Below are positions 36,299 through 47,149 of a stretch of 64,000 nt of DNA, in pieces. The notes under the pieces are model-generated. The model had not been told where the DNA came from and did not search any database. It was given only the letters and a program-made list of their open reading frames with translations. The stretch covers positions 316,734 to 380,733 of the forward strand of contig NW_012236530.1 in NCBI RefSeq assembly GCF_000787575.1. The letters run 5' to 3'. Within the stretch, counting starts at the first letter, position 1. Every line of letters starts with the position of its first letter. The stretch is from Acytostelium subglobosum LB1. Its lineage: Eukaryota > Evosea > Eumycetozoa > Acytosteliales > Acytosteliaceae. The position numbers and the translations under genes are program-made.

Positions 36299-39200
36299 AT
36301 GTTAACGTCAAGGATAATATCACGCTACTACTATACTACTACTAGTAGTATTAGTAGTAGTTCAATTCAATCATTATTAGGACATCAACTCAGAATTGGT
36401 CATCAATCAATCGTCACACCTCTAGTGCATCATCAATCATATACAACAAAAACAACAACAGCAACAAAGACTACGAAGACTACACCAAAGACAAAGAACA
36501 ATTATAACTCATCATCATCATCATCATCACATTCAAAACCAAGGACCAACAATCCAATCCCAACTTCATCTTCACGGTCACAGACAAAGACATCATCATC
36601 AAACACAAACACAAGCACAAGGACTCATACTCCAAACTACAACAGCAACTATTATAATAATAATCCACAGCATAGATTACCCATTTCAATCAAAGAGATT
36701 GAGCAAGAGATACAGAGTGATCCAGAAGGAGAGGGTCCGATAATGTAACTATCACCAACGCACAAGACAACATATTTGCGCTTGACACTAACGCCACAGC
36801 CACTCCCTCGCCATGCCACACCACGCCACTCAATGGACACACTCAAACATACATTAGCTTCAAACAATACGCAAGGAATCTACTCAAACATAATAGACCA
36901 GATCATGCATTTCCTCCACTCGTTAGTTTGATCAATGGATTGGAGAGCGAGCACAAGGTCGCCTACACCAACTACTTGGCAAACTTGATAATGGAGGCTA
37001 GTATGTTCAACTTGGCGAATGACTTGCTGAGTCTGCCATCGAGCTCAATCCTTACATTGGACATTGTGATCTCAAAGCTGGTCGACCTGATCGATCGCTC
37101 GACTGACAACGAACTCTACAAACGATACTTGTCCTCATTGCTCGGTCGCGACTATCCCAAGGCCATCTCGATGCACACGTCCCTCTCCAGTGTCATGGTG
37201 AACGCCCACCTTGCCCTGGGCCAGGAGAAGAAGGCGATGGACCTGCTACGACTGCACGAGAACAACTTGCAGGCGGAGGTGAGCCAGGAGTTCATCTGGC
37301 CATTCAGCTACTTTATCGTGTACTACATCAAGCATGGCCGCCACGTGGAAGCGAGCACCTTCTTCCTGGAGCGCATCGTTAAGTACCGTTCGTTCCTCTC
37401 ATCGAGCAAGTTCCCCTTCTTCCTCAAGTCGGTGCGTGAGGCCGGCCTCAACGAGCAGTACGTGCTGGAGAAGCTGCGCGAGCAGGGCCTGCTGGCCAAC
37501 CCGGAGCGCACACTCGTGGGCAACCTCATCGAGTACTACTTGTCCATCAACAATCTGGTTCAGGCGCGACTCATTTACAACCTGTACCTCGATCAGAACA
37601 ATGTTCCCTTCTTCAGGGCCTACGAGCAGTTCATGGAATATGCCATCAAGCGCGGCGACTATGAGTATGCCATGTCGTGGCTGCCCGAGATGCAGGCGGC
37701 CGGCTTCTTTGCGCCCATCACCTTGATTCAGCCCCTGCTCGACCTGCTCATCAAGCTGAACAAGACGCAGTACATCCCGCTGCTGGTGGACTATTACCGC
37801 AAGTTTGACAGCACGCAGCTGCCCATGGTTGCCAAGACCATCGTGTTGAATGAGTTCTCGCAAAACGAGCAGCGTCGCAAGTTTGCCCAGCAAATCATCA
37901 CCGTCATGAAGCAGCGAAACATTGATGTTGGCACCACAATCAATTTTATCATCCGATTCTACTTGCACATGGACAAGTATGAGCACGCATTGCTCTGGTA
38001 CGGACGACTCATCGAAGAGTACAATCTGCAGCCCAACATACACACGCTGTTCAGCTTCATCACGTATCACAAGGTGCACAATCAGGTCGAGCTCATGGAT
38101 CATTGGAGCAAGCTCAAGCAGGTGCTCAATATGGACACGAGGCGCGAGCATGATATCAGACTGTCGCGACTGGCCATCGACAATGACGTGGAAACATTCG
38201 AGAATCGCAGCGAGTATAAGCGAGGCTCGCGCCCGCCCAACGACGAGGAGTTGGCCCTGCAGAAGGCCCTTCAGGGAACAGACAACGACGCTGTGAGGGA
38301 TGCACTGGCCAAGGTGTTCAAGAAACCTGAGACCATGGACAAGAGGATACCATGTGGAACGTTGATGATGGAGGCTGCCATCAGGTTGCGCGCCAATGAC
38401 AGCGCCAGCTTCTTGACGTTCCTCGAGCAACACTTCTGCTCAAGAGAGCATCGCGCCATTCTCTATCATCCAAACGACTACCAACAGCCAATGATGTATG
38501 ATCTGGAGGCGACCTTGCGTAGAATGAACACGACCGCTCCATTCCATCGCAACAACATATTTTTCTTGAACCAACTACTCTCTGGTCTATGGTTCGCCGA
38601 CAAGCCCGAGGCCAACAAGTTGGCCAATCGACTGTTGGACCACATGATGACCAACAATATCAAGCTACTCCTATCGCCCAACGGGATAATGTACTCCAAG
38701 TACGTCCTACTGGATAAGGAGCAGCGCGATGCTTTGATCACCGAGGAGTTGGCTCTCAAGATGTTCAACTTTATCAAGTCATTGAGCACATCGCCCAAGT
38801 TGAACGCAATCCAATCCCTTTCAACTACATTCGCTGCCGAGTACTTGTCATCACATGGTCAGATGGATGAGGCCAAGGAGATGTGGTCTCGATGCACCGA
38901 TCTTCAAGTCGAGGCCATCTGCACGGGTATTGGTATTGTAGCTCACAAACACTCATTGACCAATGTTGGCCAGCTTGCCGAATGGGAGAGACTACTCCCC
39001 GGGCTGACAGCAGATCCCCAAAAGTTCTACTATGCACTGATACTACACTTTAACAAACTTGGCGACACGGACAACCTGACCAACGCAATCAACGCGACCT
39101 CTGGCATCTTCAACCCCAAGTACTTCACCATGGTTGTGGCCATGTTGGAGAAGCGACCAAATCATCTGGTGCAACTGATTGACAGGATGCAGAATAGTTA

Positions 39201-39429
39201 CAGAGGTTATCAATTGCCAAAGGATACATTTGATGCAATCAATAGGGCAGTCAAGGCTGCCACCATCACCGTGGATGTGCAGAAGTTCCTAAAGATGATG
39301 GGTGAGGATCGATACCCGCCCAAGAAGGAAACATTCTCCGACTTTACCAAGCAGTATGTTGAGGACCTACTGGCCAAGAATTCCAACAGTACCATGGCTG
39401 TTGCAGCCGATGTTGTTGAAGGCAAATAA
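36299..39429 (+). CDS. Mitochondrial PPR-like protein, second copy type
   Basis: Exons 36299-36744 and 36858-39429 join in phase (GPI-IFKQYARNLL) to give 1005 residues. The N-terminus (MLTSRIISRYYYTTTSS) is a likely mitochondrial presequence, followed by a Ser/Thr/Asn linker and a linker helix ISIKEIEQEIQSDPEGEGP. The rest is an alpha-helical array with PPR-like pairs: ARLIYNLYLDQNNVPFFRAYEQFMEYAIKRGDYEYAMSWL, and DKYEHALLWYGRLIEEYNLQPNIHTLFSF. General plan, low-complexity leader and a helix pattern ending in a HALxWYxRLxE-type unit resemble the protein at 24692-28843, but SAP-like motifs are not evident. Organelle RNA metabolism is inferred from the family. The intron could be misread as coding, since the frame reads through it on one side. 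Confidence 0.7.
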
Positions 39430-39715
39430 AGTGACATGTTACCCTGTGTTTCCTTTGTATTGGCGAGAGCATCTCCACAATGCTATTGAGGAGAGTGCAT
39501 CATCATTTATTCCCATCTGTTGGGTTTGTAGTTGTTGAAGTTGTTGTAGTTGTTGCGCTTGAACCAACATATCAGTGAGTCAATGTCCTGTGTAAAGTGT
39601 GCGCCAAAGAGTGTAAGGAGAGAGGGGATGGGATAGTAATGCCCAAGTCAGCAGAGTAATGCAGAGAGTGAAGTGGTCGTCATGGAGACCTTGCAAGGTG
39701 CAGTGGGCATCTTGA

Positions 39716-41305
39716 TCAGAAGTAGATGGGATGGTAGGGTGTGCTTCCATTGAGCCTCTTGGAGCAGATTGGACAGTTCTTCTTCCTCTTCAGAGCATTC
39801 TGTATACAGGCCATACAGAACAGATGACCACATGTCGTTGACACAACATTCTCTGGTTTCTCATAGCAGATTGGACATGAAGGTCTAAGCTTCTTCTTTT
39901 TCTTCTTGTTGGGGCTGGTGGAGCCATTTGATGACTTTGAGCCTGTTACCGATACCTTTGGCTGTGCCTCTTCACTCTTCTCTTTGTTCTCCTTCTCATT
40001 GTCCTTGTTGGCGGCTGATCCCTCGTCGTCTTCTTCGTACTCATCATCACTGTTCTCGTTCATGATACCTTTGAACTCTTCGCTATTTACATATGAATGA
40101 GGGTTGTTTGAGCGCACTTGAGGCTGCTGCAATGGTACGAATGGGGCAAAGGGACGAGGAGCGCGAGGATGTTGATGTTGTTGCGAGACCCATGAACTAT
40201 TGTTGTTGGAGTACCACATGACGTCTGGGTTCTGACTGATGACATTGAATATGACCATATTGTTGTTGTTTCTTCGATTGCCATGGTTGTGACCATGAGC
40301 ATGACCATAAATATCCTGGTACTGTGATTGAATAGGTCTGTTAGACATTGTCGGTGGCAATAAGAATGGTGGCAGTGTGTTCACTGGCACCTGCTCAACA
40401 GTGTCATCAGTTAAATCAATGCAACTAGATTATGATTGATTGATTGATCGAGTTAGTTAGTTAGTGAGTGAGTGAGTGAGTATGATTGATTGTCACGTCA
40501 CAACTTACTCTGGTCCCTGTGATTGTGATTGTGGTTGGGCTGCTGCTTGTTGTCGTTGAAGTTGTTGTTGTTGTTGAAGTAGCATTTGTTGTTGTTGTTG
40601 AATTGTATTAAAGTATTGTTGACGTGATAATATGTAGTCCTCCTCTTCAAAGTCGTGTGCATGTTGTTGATTAAGTTGATTAATATGTTGATATATTCTA
40701 AGGTCCTCATCATCTTCTTCGTCGTCACCACCATGGTCGTTGTCATCGTCTTCATCATCGCTAAATGTATAACTACGGGATAAACCTCTTGAGGGCACTG
40801 GATATATTGGGTTCAAGTCACCTCCGACAACCACGAGGTCTTCGTCATCGAGGTCGATCACCTCGCTTGCATTACTATTGTTAATGCTACTCAGACTTGC
40901 TGTATTCTGTTGATGTTGATGATGTTGATGTGTGCCACTCTCATCTTTGATTGATGCTACTACTGCTGCATCATCAATTGCATCCAAATCAACTGAATCA
41001 ATGTTTACATTTGATGATGATAATGACATTGATGTTGTTGGTTGCATTGATGCTGCTGTTGTTGTTGTTGTCTCTAATGATGTTTGATTTATGCTTGATA
41101 ATGATTCTGCAGCATCAACTACATCATCATCAACATCTTCATTATCATTATCTAGATTATTATTATTATTGTTCGAGGATGTTGTCGTTGTCGTCGTCGT
41201 AGTTGTTCTTAAGTGTGTATCTGATTCATCATCTGCACAACCTTGTATGTAATGATGATCATTATGAGGATGTTGTTGTTGAATATTCGGATCGTCCATA
41301 TTCAT
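39716..41305 (-). CDS. RNF4-like SUMO-targeted RING ubiquitin ligase
   Basis: Exons 41305-40509 and 40424-39716 give 501 residues. The C-terminus is a C3HC4 RING: CPICYEKPENVVSTTCGHLFCMACIQNALKRKKNCPICSKRL, with a terminal YHPIYF as in RNF4. Upstream are two hydrophobic-acidic SUMO-interaction-type motifs: EVIDLDDEDLVVVGGDL in exon 1 and CIDLTDDTVEQVPV, which straddles the intron and exists only after splicing. Poly-Thr/Asn/Gln tracts separate them. RNF4-type enzymes ubiquitylate poly-SUMO-conjugated nuclear proteins in DNA repair and stress. The dictyostelid RNF4-like protein MIP1 is known in development; orthology to it is possible but untested. The frame extends upstream of 41305, but that sequence looks like UTR. 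Confidence 0.8.
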
Positions 41306-41656
41306 TATTATATAATAAATATAATAATAATTATCTCTCTTTTGAATGAATAAATGTAACAAAATGAAATATAAGTGATAATCCAACCATTCTGTGTCAA
41401 ATCCAAATGTTTCTAGAATTAACAACATACAACTTGAGTGCAACCTGATGGGTGGAATCGAAAACAAAAGTTCCACTTCTTCGAGATTACCTAACTTCAA
41501 CATTCACTTTCACGTGACTTCTTCATGAACATGTACTATATTAATATCTGTTGTCAACTACTTCAAATTCAACGTTGTTCATATAATGTCGATCAATCAA
41601 TCAACTTGTATTACTAGTAAGTTTGCAAACAAACTACATCGTCATAAACACATGCT
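41306..41656. other. Spacer between STUbL and kinase-GNAT genes
   Basis: Promoter flank of the RING gene and 3' flank of the kinase-GNAT gene. Part of it is open in the RING frame, but the predicted peptide is hydrophobic and unlike the family. No other feature is visible. Confidence 0.5.
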
Positions 41657-44622
41657 TTAAGGACTTGAACTCATCATCATCTGTTGTTGTCGTAGTTGTT
41701 GTTGTTGGTGATGCTGATGATGTCTCCTGTTGCCACCTGGTGAACTATGATGATGATAACTGTTGTTGATGGCTTGTTGATGTAGATTACTTGATTGTTG
41801 TTGGAGATGTGCTGCTGAACCGGGCTCACAGACACCGTTGCCGGCACGTGGTTTGGGTCGTCGCTCCATCACCCACACGACCTCCATGCCCTTGGGCAAC
41901 AGACTGCCCTTGATCTCGTAGGACATCTCAAAGCCCATCTTCATAAAGAATGGTATCGAGCGCTGTTTCATCACCAGTGTCTTGCAGCCAACGTTGGCAA
42001 AGTCACTCCACTCCAACACTGGTGACAAGAGATATCTTCCAATTCCTTTGGATCGACTGTCCTTTGTAACGCCACAGTATGCCAAATGATATTGATGTGG
42101 CTGTTCTGATACTGCATGTGCCTTCATCAATACACAGTTCACAATCGACATCAACTTCCTAATCCTATAAGCATTCCTAATACCAAGCTTTGGTAATAGT
42201 TTAAACAATTTGCCCATGAACTATAATTGTGATTGATTGATTGGCGAGTGAGTGAATGAGTGATTGAGTGATTGAATGAGTGATCGAGTACATACCACTG
42301 GCACTCTCTTGCTGGCATTTGGAGGTATCCAACATGCTACTCCACTTAATACATTCTGTGAGTTGTAGTATCCCTAAAGATTGATGTCCAGACATGTTAG
42401 TTAAATTTCCAGAATGAATGTTTGATGGATATAATTACCCAAATAATGTAACCTTCTTTGAACATTATGTGTAGAGCTGCTGTGAAGAATATATTCCGGA
42501 TGTTCAATCCATCGTCGTAAATGTCCAGGTTGTCTTTGGACACATCGTTCATGTTTCCAATACCCTCAAAGTCTGGTGAACAATCTGATTGTTTGCTTGT
42601 AATGCTGCTAGTGTCATTCATCATACTGTTTGTTCCAAGTCCGTTTATCCATGCGAATCGCGGATCCATCCTATATGCCTCTGCTAGCACAGCGGCAGCA
42701 CGCCCCAGTTCACTCCTATCCAACTGCTTCCTCACTCCACCATGAAAAGTGATTGAAAATGTTGATAATGAAGCTGCTATCTCTGGTGATGGGTTTGGCT
42801 TTGTTGTGATCAATGTCGACTTTGTCTTGAATCCATCAAATATCTTATTCTGTAACACCAAGTCTATTGATGGTCTTGAGTCAGGATTCGGATCCAACAT
42901 CTTCAAGACCATCTCGGCCAACTGTAAGTGTTCCTATAAATTTTGATGAATTGATTGAGTGTAAGTTATCGAGTGATGGTGGAATAGTTCCAAGGTAACT
43001 TACATGTGGGAACTCCCTTCTAAACCTTGATGGGTCGAATGTTCCGGCCAGCAACTCCTCGGCAATGCATCTTTTGGTTAAAGGTAACAAGTGGAGAGTG
43101 GTCATCTCATATATAATACAACCAAGTGAGAAAATATCTGCTGGTCTACAATATGAATTGTTGTTCAATATCTCTGGTGATGAATAGTAATATGTTCCTG
43201 CTATTCCTTTGACTGGATTCTCGAATCTTGTTGCCAATCCAAAGTCACCAATCTTGACCTTATAATCTGATAAGAATATGTTCTCCGATTTCAGATCGCG
43301 ATGAATCACATGTGAATTATGTATCGATTGAACTGCCTGGCACAGCTGATAAATCCATCCATAAAGTATCTGATTGATTGATTGAGTGATGGAGTGAGTG
43401 ATGGAATAGTTCCAGAAGTGATTGACCGAGTGAATTAGTGGTTGATTATTTGAATCGTTCCAGAGATTGATTGAGTGATTGATCGTGTGTTTGAGTGTGT
43501 GAGTATTGGAATGGTTCCTTTGAATGACGATCAATGATGAATAAATAAATACCTTTGATGGGATCAGTATCCTGGCCATCTTCTCTCCACTACTTCGTGT
43601 GATACTTGATGGTGATGTCGGTGAGACGGGCACTTCGTCTGATGAGATTGAGAATTCTTTGGGAGGCGGCTTCACTCCTTTGGACTTCCGGAACCATGTT
43701 GGTTTGGAGACAGTCTTCTTTGGTGATGGTGTCCTCTGTGCTCCATTGTTTGACATCTGAGGTGCCACAGCCGGTGATTGTTGAGGCGATGTAATGATAT
43801 TTAGATGTAATGGTGCACAATTATATTGTTGCTGTATCCTCTGTATCTGTTGTTCACGTGATGCATGTCTGATCGCATATTCATCTGGAGTATCTGGTGT
43901 CGAAGGAGTTGGAGATGAAAGAAGTACTGGTGACATCATGCTAACCTGATCCAATCTTGGTATTGTGATTGATTGACCATTGGTAGTCTTGGCTTGGGAT
44001 GTTGATGCGGTGGACATTGGTGGCGAGGGCAAGTATGAACTGCTGGATGTCAATGATGAGGATGATGATGATGAGTCGTAGGATGTTGAGTCGTAGGTGG
44101 TCTCAAACTCATCGGTGGCATATGAGTATGGCGGTGATGCACATGGTGGAGGAGTATCGCGATCCCTACATCGTATTGATGCTGGGCCTCCACCACCAGG
44201 TGAGTTTGAATTATGAGTTGTAGTATCCACCATTCCAGCCAATATTAAATTGATCATAAACTCCATCAGATCACCGCCATCACAATACTCCATCACAATA
44301 CACAGATTATGAGTTGCTCCATTCTTCTCTATGAATACCTCCTCGAACCTAACTATACTAGCGTGTTGAAACTTGGCCAATGACATGGCCTAGGGGGGAT
44401 CGGGTCAATCAATCAATCCTTCAATATTTGGAATCATTCCAATCCATCAATCAATCAAATTTTGACCAAACATACCTCGTTTAGACCTTCGTTGGCATCT
44501 TCCAGAGTTGAGAATGTTCGCTGCTTGATGACAAAGAGTTGATCGTTGTCATTCTTTTTTACAAGGATGGCCTTGGCTTCGCTTCCAACTCCAATAACCT
44601 TGACAACGGTATATTTGTTCAT
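41657..44622 (-). CDS. NEK-like protein kinase fused to a GNAT acetyltransferase
   Basis: Six exons (44622-44476, 44389-43553, 43369-43004, 42933-42439, 42373-42296, 42220-41657), all in phase, 828 residues. Kinase: Gly loop VIGVGSEAKA, VIK with Lys33, hinge EYCDGGDL, then an about 235-residue Ser/Pro-rich insert in the alphaD-alphaE region, HRDLKSEN (Asp353), DFG (Asp370), GTYYYSSPEI and PADIFSLGCIIYEM, closest to NEK kinases. The same exon (42933-42439) that ends the kinase (LDPNPDSRPSIDLVLQNK) runs on into FSITFHGGVRKQLDRSELGRAAAVLAEAYRMDPRFAW, the start of a GNAT domain. That domain continues through three exons with CWIPPN, the acetyl-CoA loop TKDSRSKGIGRYLL, and FFMKMGF. All catalytic kinase residues are intact. 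I know no such fusion in the NEK family. Confidence 0.8.
42980..44441. repeat. Cluster of TGGAAnnnTTCCA palindromes in kinase-gene introns
   Basis: Perfect copies lie at 42980-42992 (TGGAATAGTTCCA), 43402-43414 (TGGAATAGTTCCA) and 44429-44441 (TGGAATCATTCCA); near copies are at 43451-43462 and 43507-43518. All five fall in introns (42934-43003, 43370-43552, 44390-44475) of the kinase-GNAT gene; none is in its exons. Confidence 0.8.
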
Positions 44623-45698
44623 CGTCTGAGTTGTGTTTACTTGTGTTCAAGTCAAGTAGTTATGTATCTTGTATCTATCTATAAACTACTACTATCTCTA
44701 CTATCTACAAATAAAGGGTTAAGCTAGAACTGAGAATGATTGATTGCTTGATTGATTGATTGATTGTTTGATGGATGGATGGATGGATGGATGGCTAGGA
44801 GATGGTCTTTACCTAACTTGGTTAGCTGATCGATAACACTCTTCATTCATTCTAATGATCACTCACTAAGAACATACAAGCAAGTGTGATGGATGACACA
44901 CCTGAAACAGGGATATGTCGGACCACCCAAGTCAGATTGAGCTGGATTGGTACACCACATCACATTAATGCCAATCAAACATCAGCATCACATATCTTGG
45001 TTAGATCACCCGTTCCTGTAGTCGTCTCCTCCTTAAATGGAAGGATAAGGATAAGTGATTGATTGATTGATGGGTTGGGTGTGTTGTTGACTATGTGTGG
45101 CGTGAGTGTGTTGTTGTTAAGTGGTGCCAACACAAGTCGGCGACAACACTCTCACACACTCATCACCACCATCAGTCAATCAATCACATGATCACCCTTA
45201 TAATGACCTTATTGTTGCTGATGTGACCATCCAGACCATTATGTTAAGCAACCTTGTTGCATGAATAAGAGAGAGAGAAGAGTTAGTTGAGGTCGTCTGG
45301 CGCAACATTGATGAGAGAGAGAGAGAATGGTGTTGTTGGACGGACGGACGATACGTGGAAATGGGGATGTGTGAATGTGAAGGTGGAAACGACGAACAAC
45401 CATCCATCTATTCTAATCCATGGATTGTTGGATGGATGGATTGACGGATGGATTTTAATTCACAAACAGACTGATGGGCTGATGGTAGTCCGTTTCGACG
45501 GTTGGTCGGGTGCTTTTGGGATAACGGACGGACGGATAGTGATTCAATGTTCGTCCGATGCTGAACTGTATCCATGTCTCTGAGTGAGGAACACCCCTAG
45601 AGTGTCCTTCCATTGACGCTGACACACTCTTCAACACGACTCGATGTGTTGATTGAATGAGCCAGCTCCAATCCTTGATCGTCGATCAATCAATCTAC
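44623..45698. other. Intergenic stretch of about 1.1 kb
   Basis: Upstream flank of the kinase-GNAT gene and downstream flank of the Trm5 gene. It holds GATG/ATTG tandem runs (44740-44800) and CATC-type and GACGGACG runs near 45340-45540. No coding frame has recognisable content. Confidence 0.5.
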
Positions 45699-47149
45699 TC
45701 ACTGAGTCTTTGTCTTCTTGTGAACGCTGTTATCATCAACCTCTGATGATGTGGTCGATGTTGTTGAAGTTGAAGTTGAAGATGATGAAGTCGCTGATGA
45801 TGAGTCCTCCTCTAAAACAGATTCCTTTCGCTTCAATGTGTTTGATTGATCGATCGCCGATTGAGCAACAGCTGTAGCATCTGTTGCAACTACAGGAGAG
45901 ATGGTTGGCATTTTGAATGATATCCTCATCATGCGCTTGTTTGGTGACACGTCCCTGACCTCGATACACTCGGTGTCTGCAGGGAGTGGATGCTGGATGA
46001 CGGCCTCGACGGCACGCTTAGTGGCCGCAACCAGGTCGTCCTTGTCCGAGATGAAGCAGTAGCAATGAATGGTTGGTGGCGGGATTGGCGCTGGTTGGTT
46101 TGGCTTGAGGAACACATCCCTAAAGACGTCGAGGAACTCGATCGATGTCGATGGCAGGTTCATGATGACGTTGTTGAATGGGATAGGTGGGTTGCGACTG
46201 ACAAGGTCGCGAACAAAGTCGCGAGCATCCATGTTGGCAATCTCGACCAATGTCGTCGCCTTGTTTCTCGCAGCGTTCTCGCGCATATACTTGACGGAGC
46301 TTGGGTTGAGGTCGTTGGCATACACTGTGCATTTGCTCAGCTTGGCGGCGGGCACGGCGAATGGGCCAACGCCCGCAAACATGTCCATTATGACGTCGCT
46401 CTGACGGAACTTCTTGATTAGGTTGGTGTGCTCGTACTGCAGACGACTGTTCCAGTAGACCTCGGCAAAGTTGAATCGGAATAGACAATCATTCTCCTTG
46501 ATCTCAGCCTCGAGGTCGTTCTCGCCGGCCAGCAACTCGTAGTTGAATGTGCGGAACACAGTGTCGATCTTGCCCACCTTGTTCAACACGGTCCTAATCT
46601 GCGGGCGCTTCTTATCCAATATGATCTGACCTATTACCGACTTGTATGGTAGCAGTTCAGCCTTTAGATTCAAATGAGCTATATGACCAATGCGTTCAAA
46701 TGCATGAGGTATTGGCAAGTTCTCTGGCAACACACTCCTCATCACCTCCTCATAAGTGAAGTTGTTATAATTCAAGTCAACCTTATGATCAACAACCTCT
46801 ATCTTATTAGTCTTTAAGAATGTTTGTAACTTCTCTGGTAGTTGTGACTCTGCGAGGTTGATTGTATTAGTCTCTCACAAACTCGCTCAATCAATCAATC
46901 AATCAAGTTAATGATACACATACGATTGGCAAGTGTCTCACTTAGTAGTACTAGTTTCTTATCTGTTGATTCGTTGGTGTCTATTATATGTTTGATCCTA
47001 TCTCTTATGAATAGGTAACCTTTGAACTCTTGAGTCAATGTCTTTAGCATTGACTTGTTGACCAGTAGACCAACTATTGACAATGACCTATTAAACATCT
47101 CTTTATTGAGTACTGCCGTTGCTGCTGCTGTTGTTGCTGTACTACTCAT
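45699..47149 (-). CDS. trmt5: tRNA (guanine37-N1)-methyltransferase Trm5
   Basis: Exons 47149-46924 and 46849-45699 give 458 residues. The enzyme methylates G37 next to the anticodon with S-adenosylmethionine, and so keeps the reading frame. Exon 1 carries the N-terminal domain (LLVNKSMLKTLTQEFKGYLF). The spliced junction reads LANQSQLPEKLQTFLKTNKIEVVDH. Then come LPIPHAFERIGHIAHLNL, FRFNFAEVYWNSRLQYEH, the AdoMet motif DVIMDMFAGVGPFAVPA with YANDLNP, and the catalytic-loop motif MNLPSTSIEFLD. All are diagnostic of Trm5. The C-terminal about 70 residues are Ser/Thr-rich. No clear mitochondrial presequence is visible, so the nucleus or cytosol is more likely, though Trm5 is often dual-targeted. 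Confidence 0.93.

Noticed and set aside
36745-36857. Reading through the intron of the second PPR-like gene as coding
   Set aside because: The downstream frame is open across it, but the upstream frame is not; the GTAACT...ATTAG intron restores phase and gives a natural GPI-IFKQYARNLL junction.
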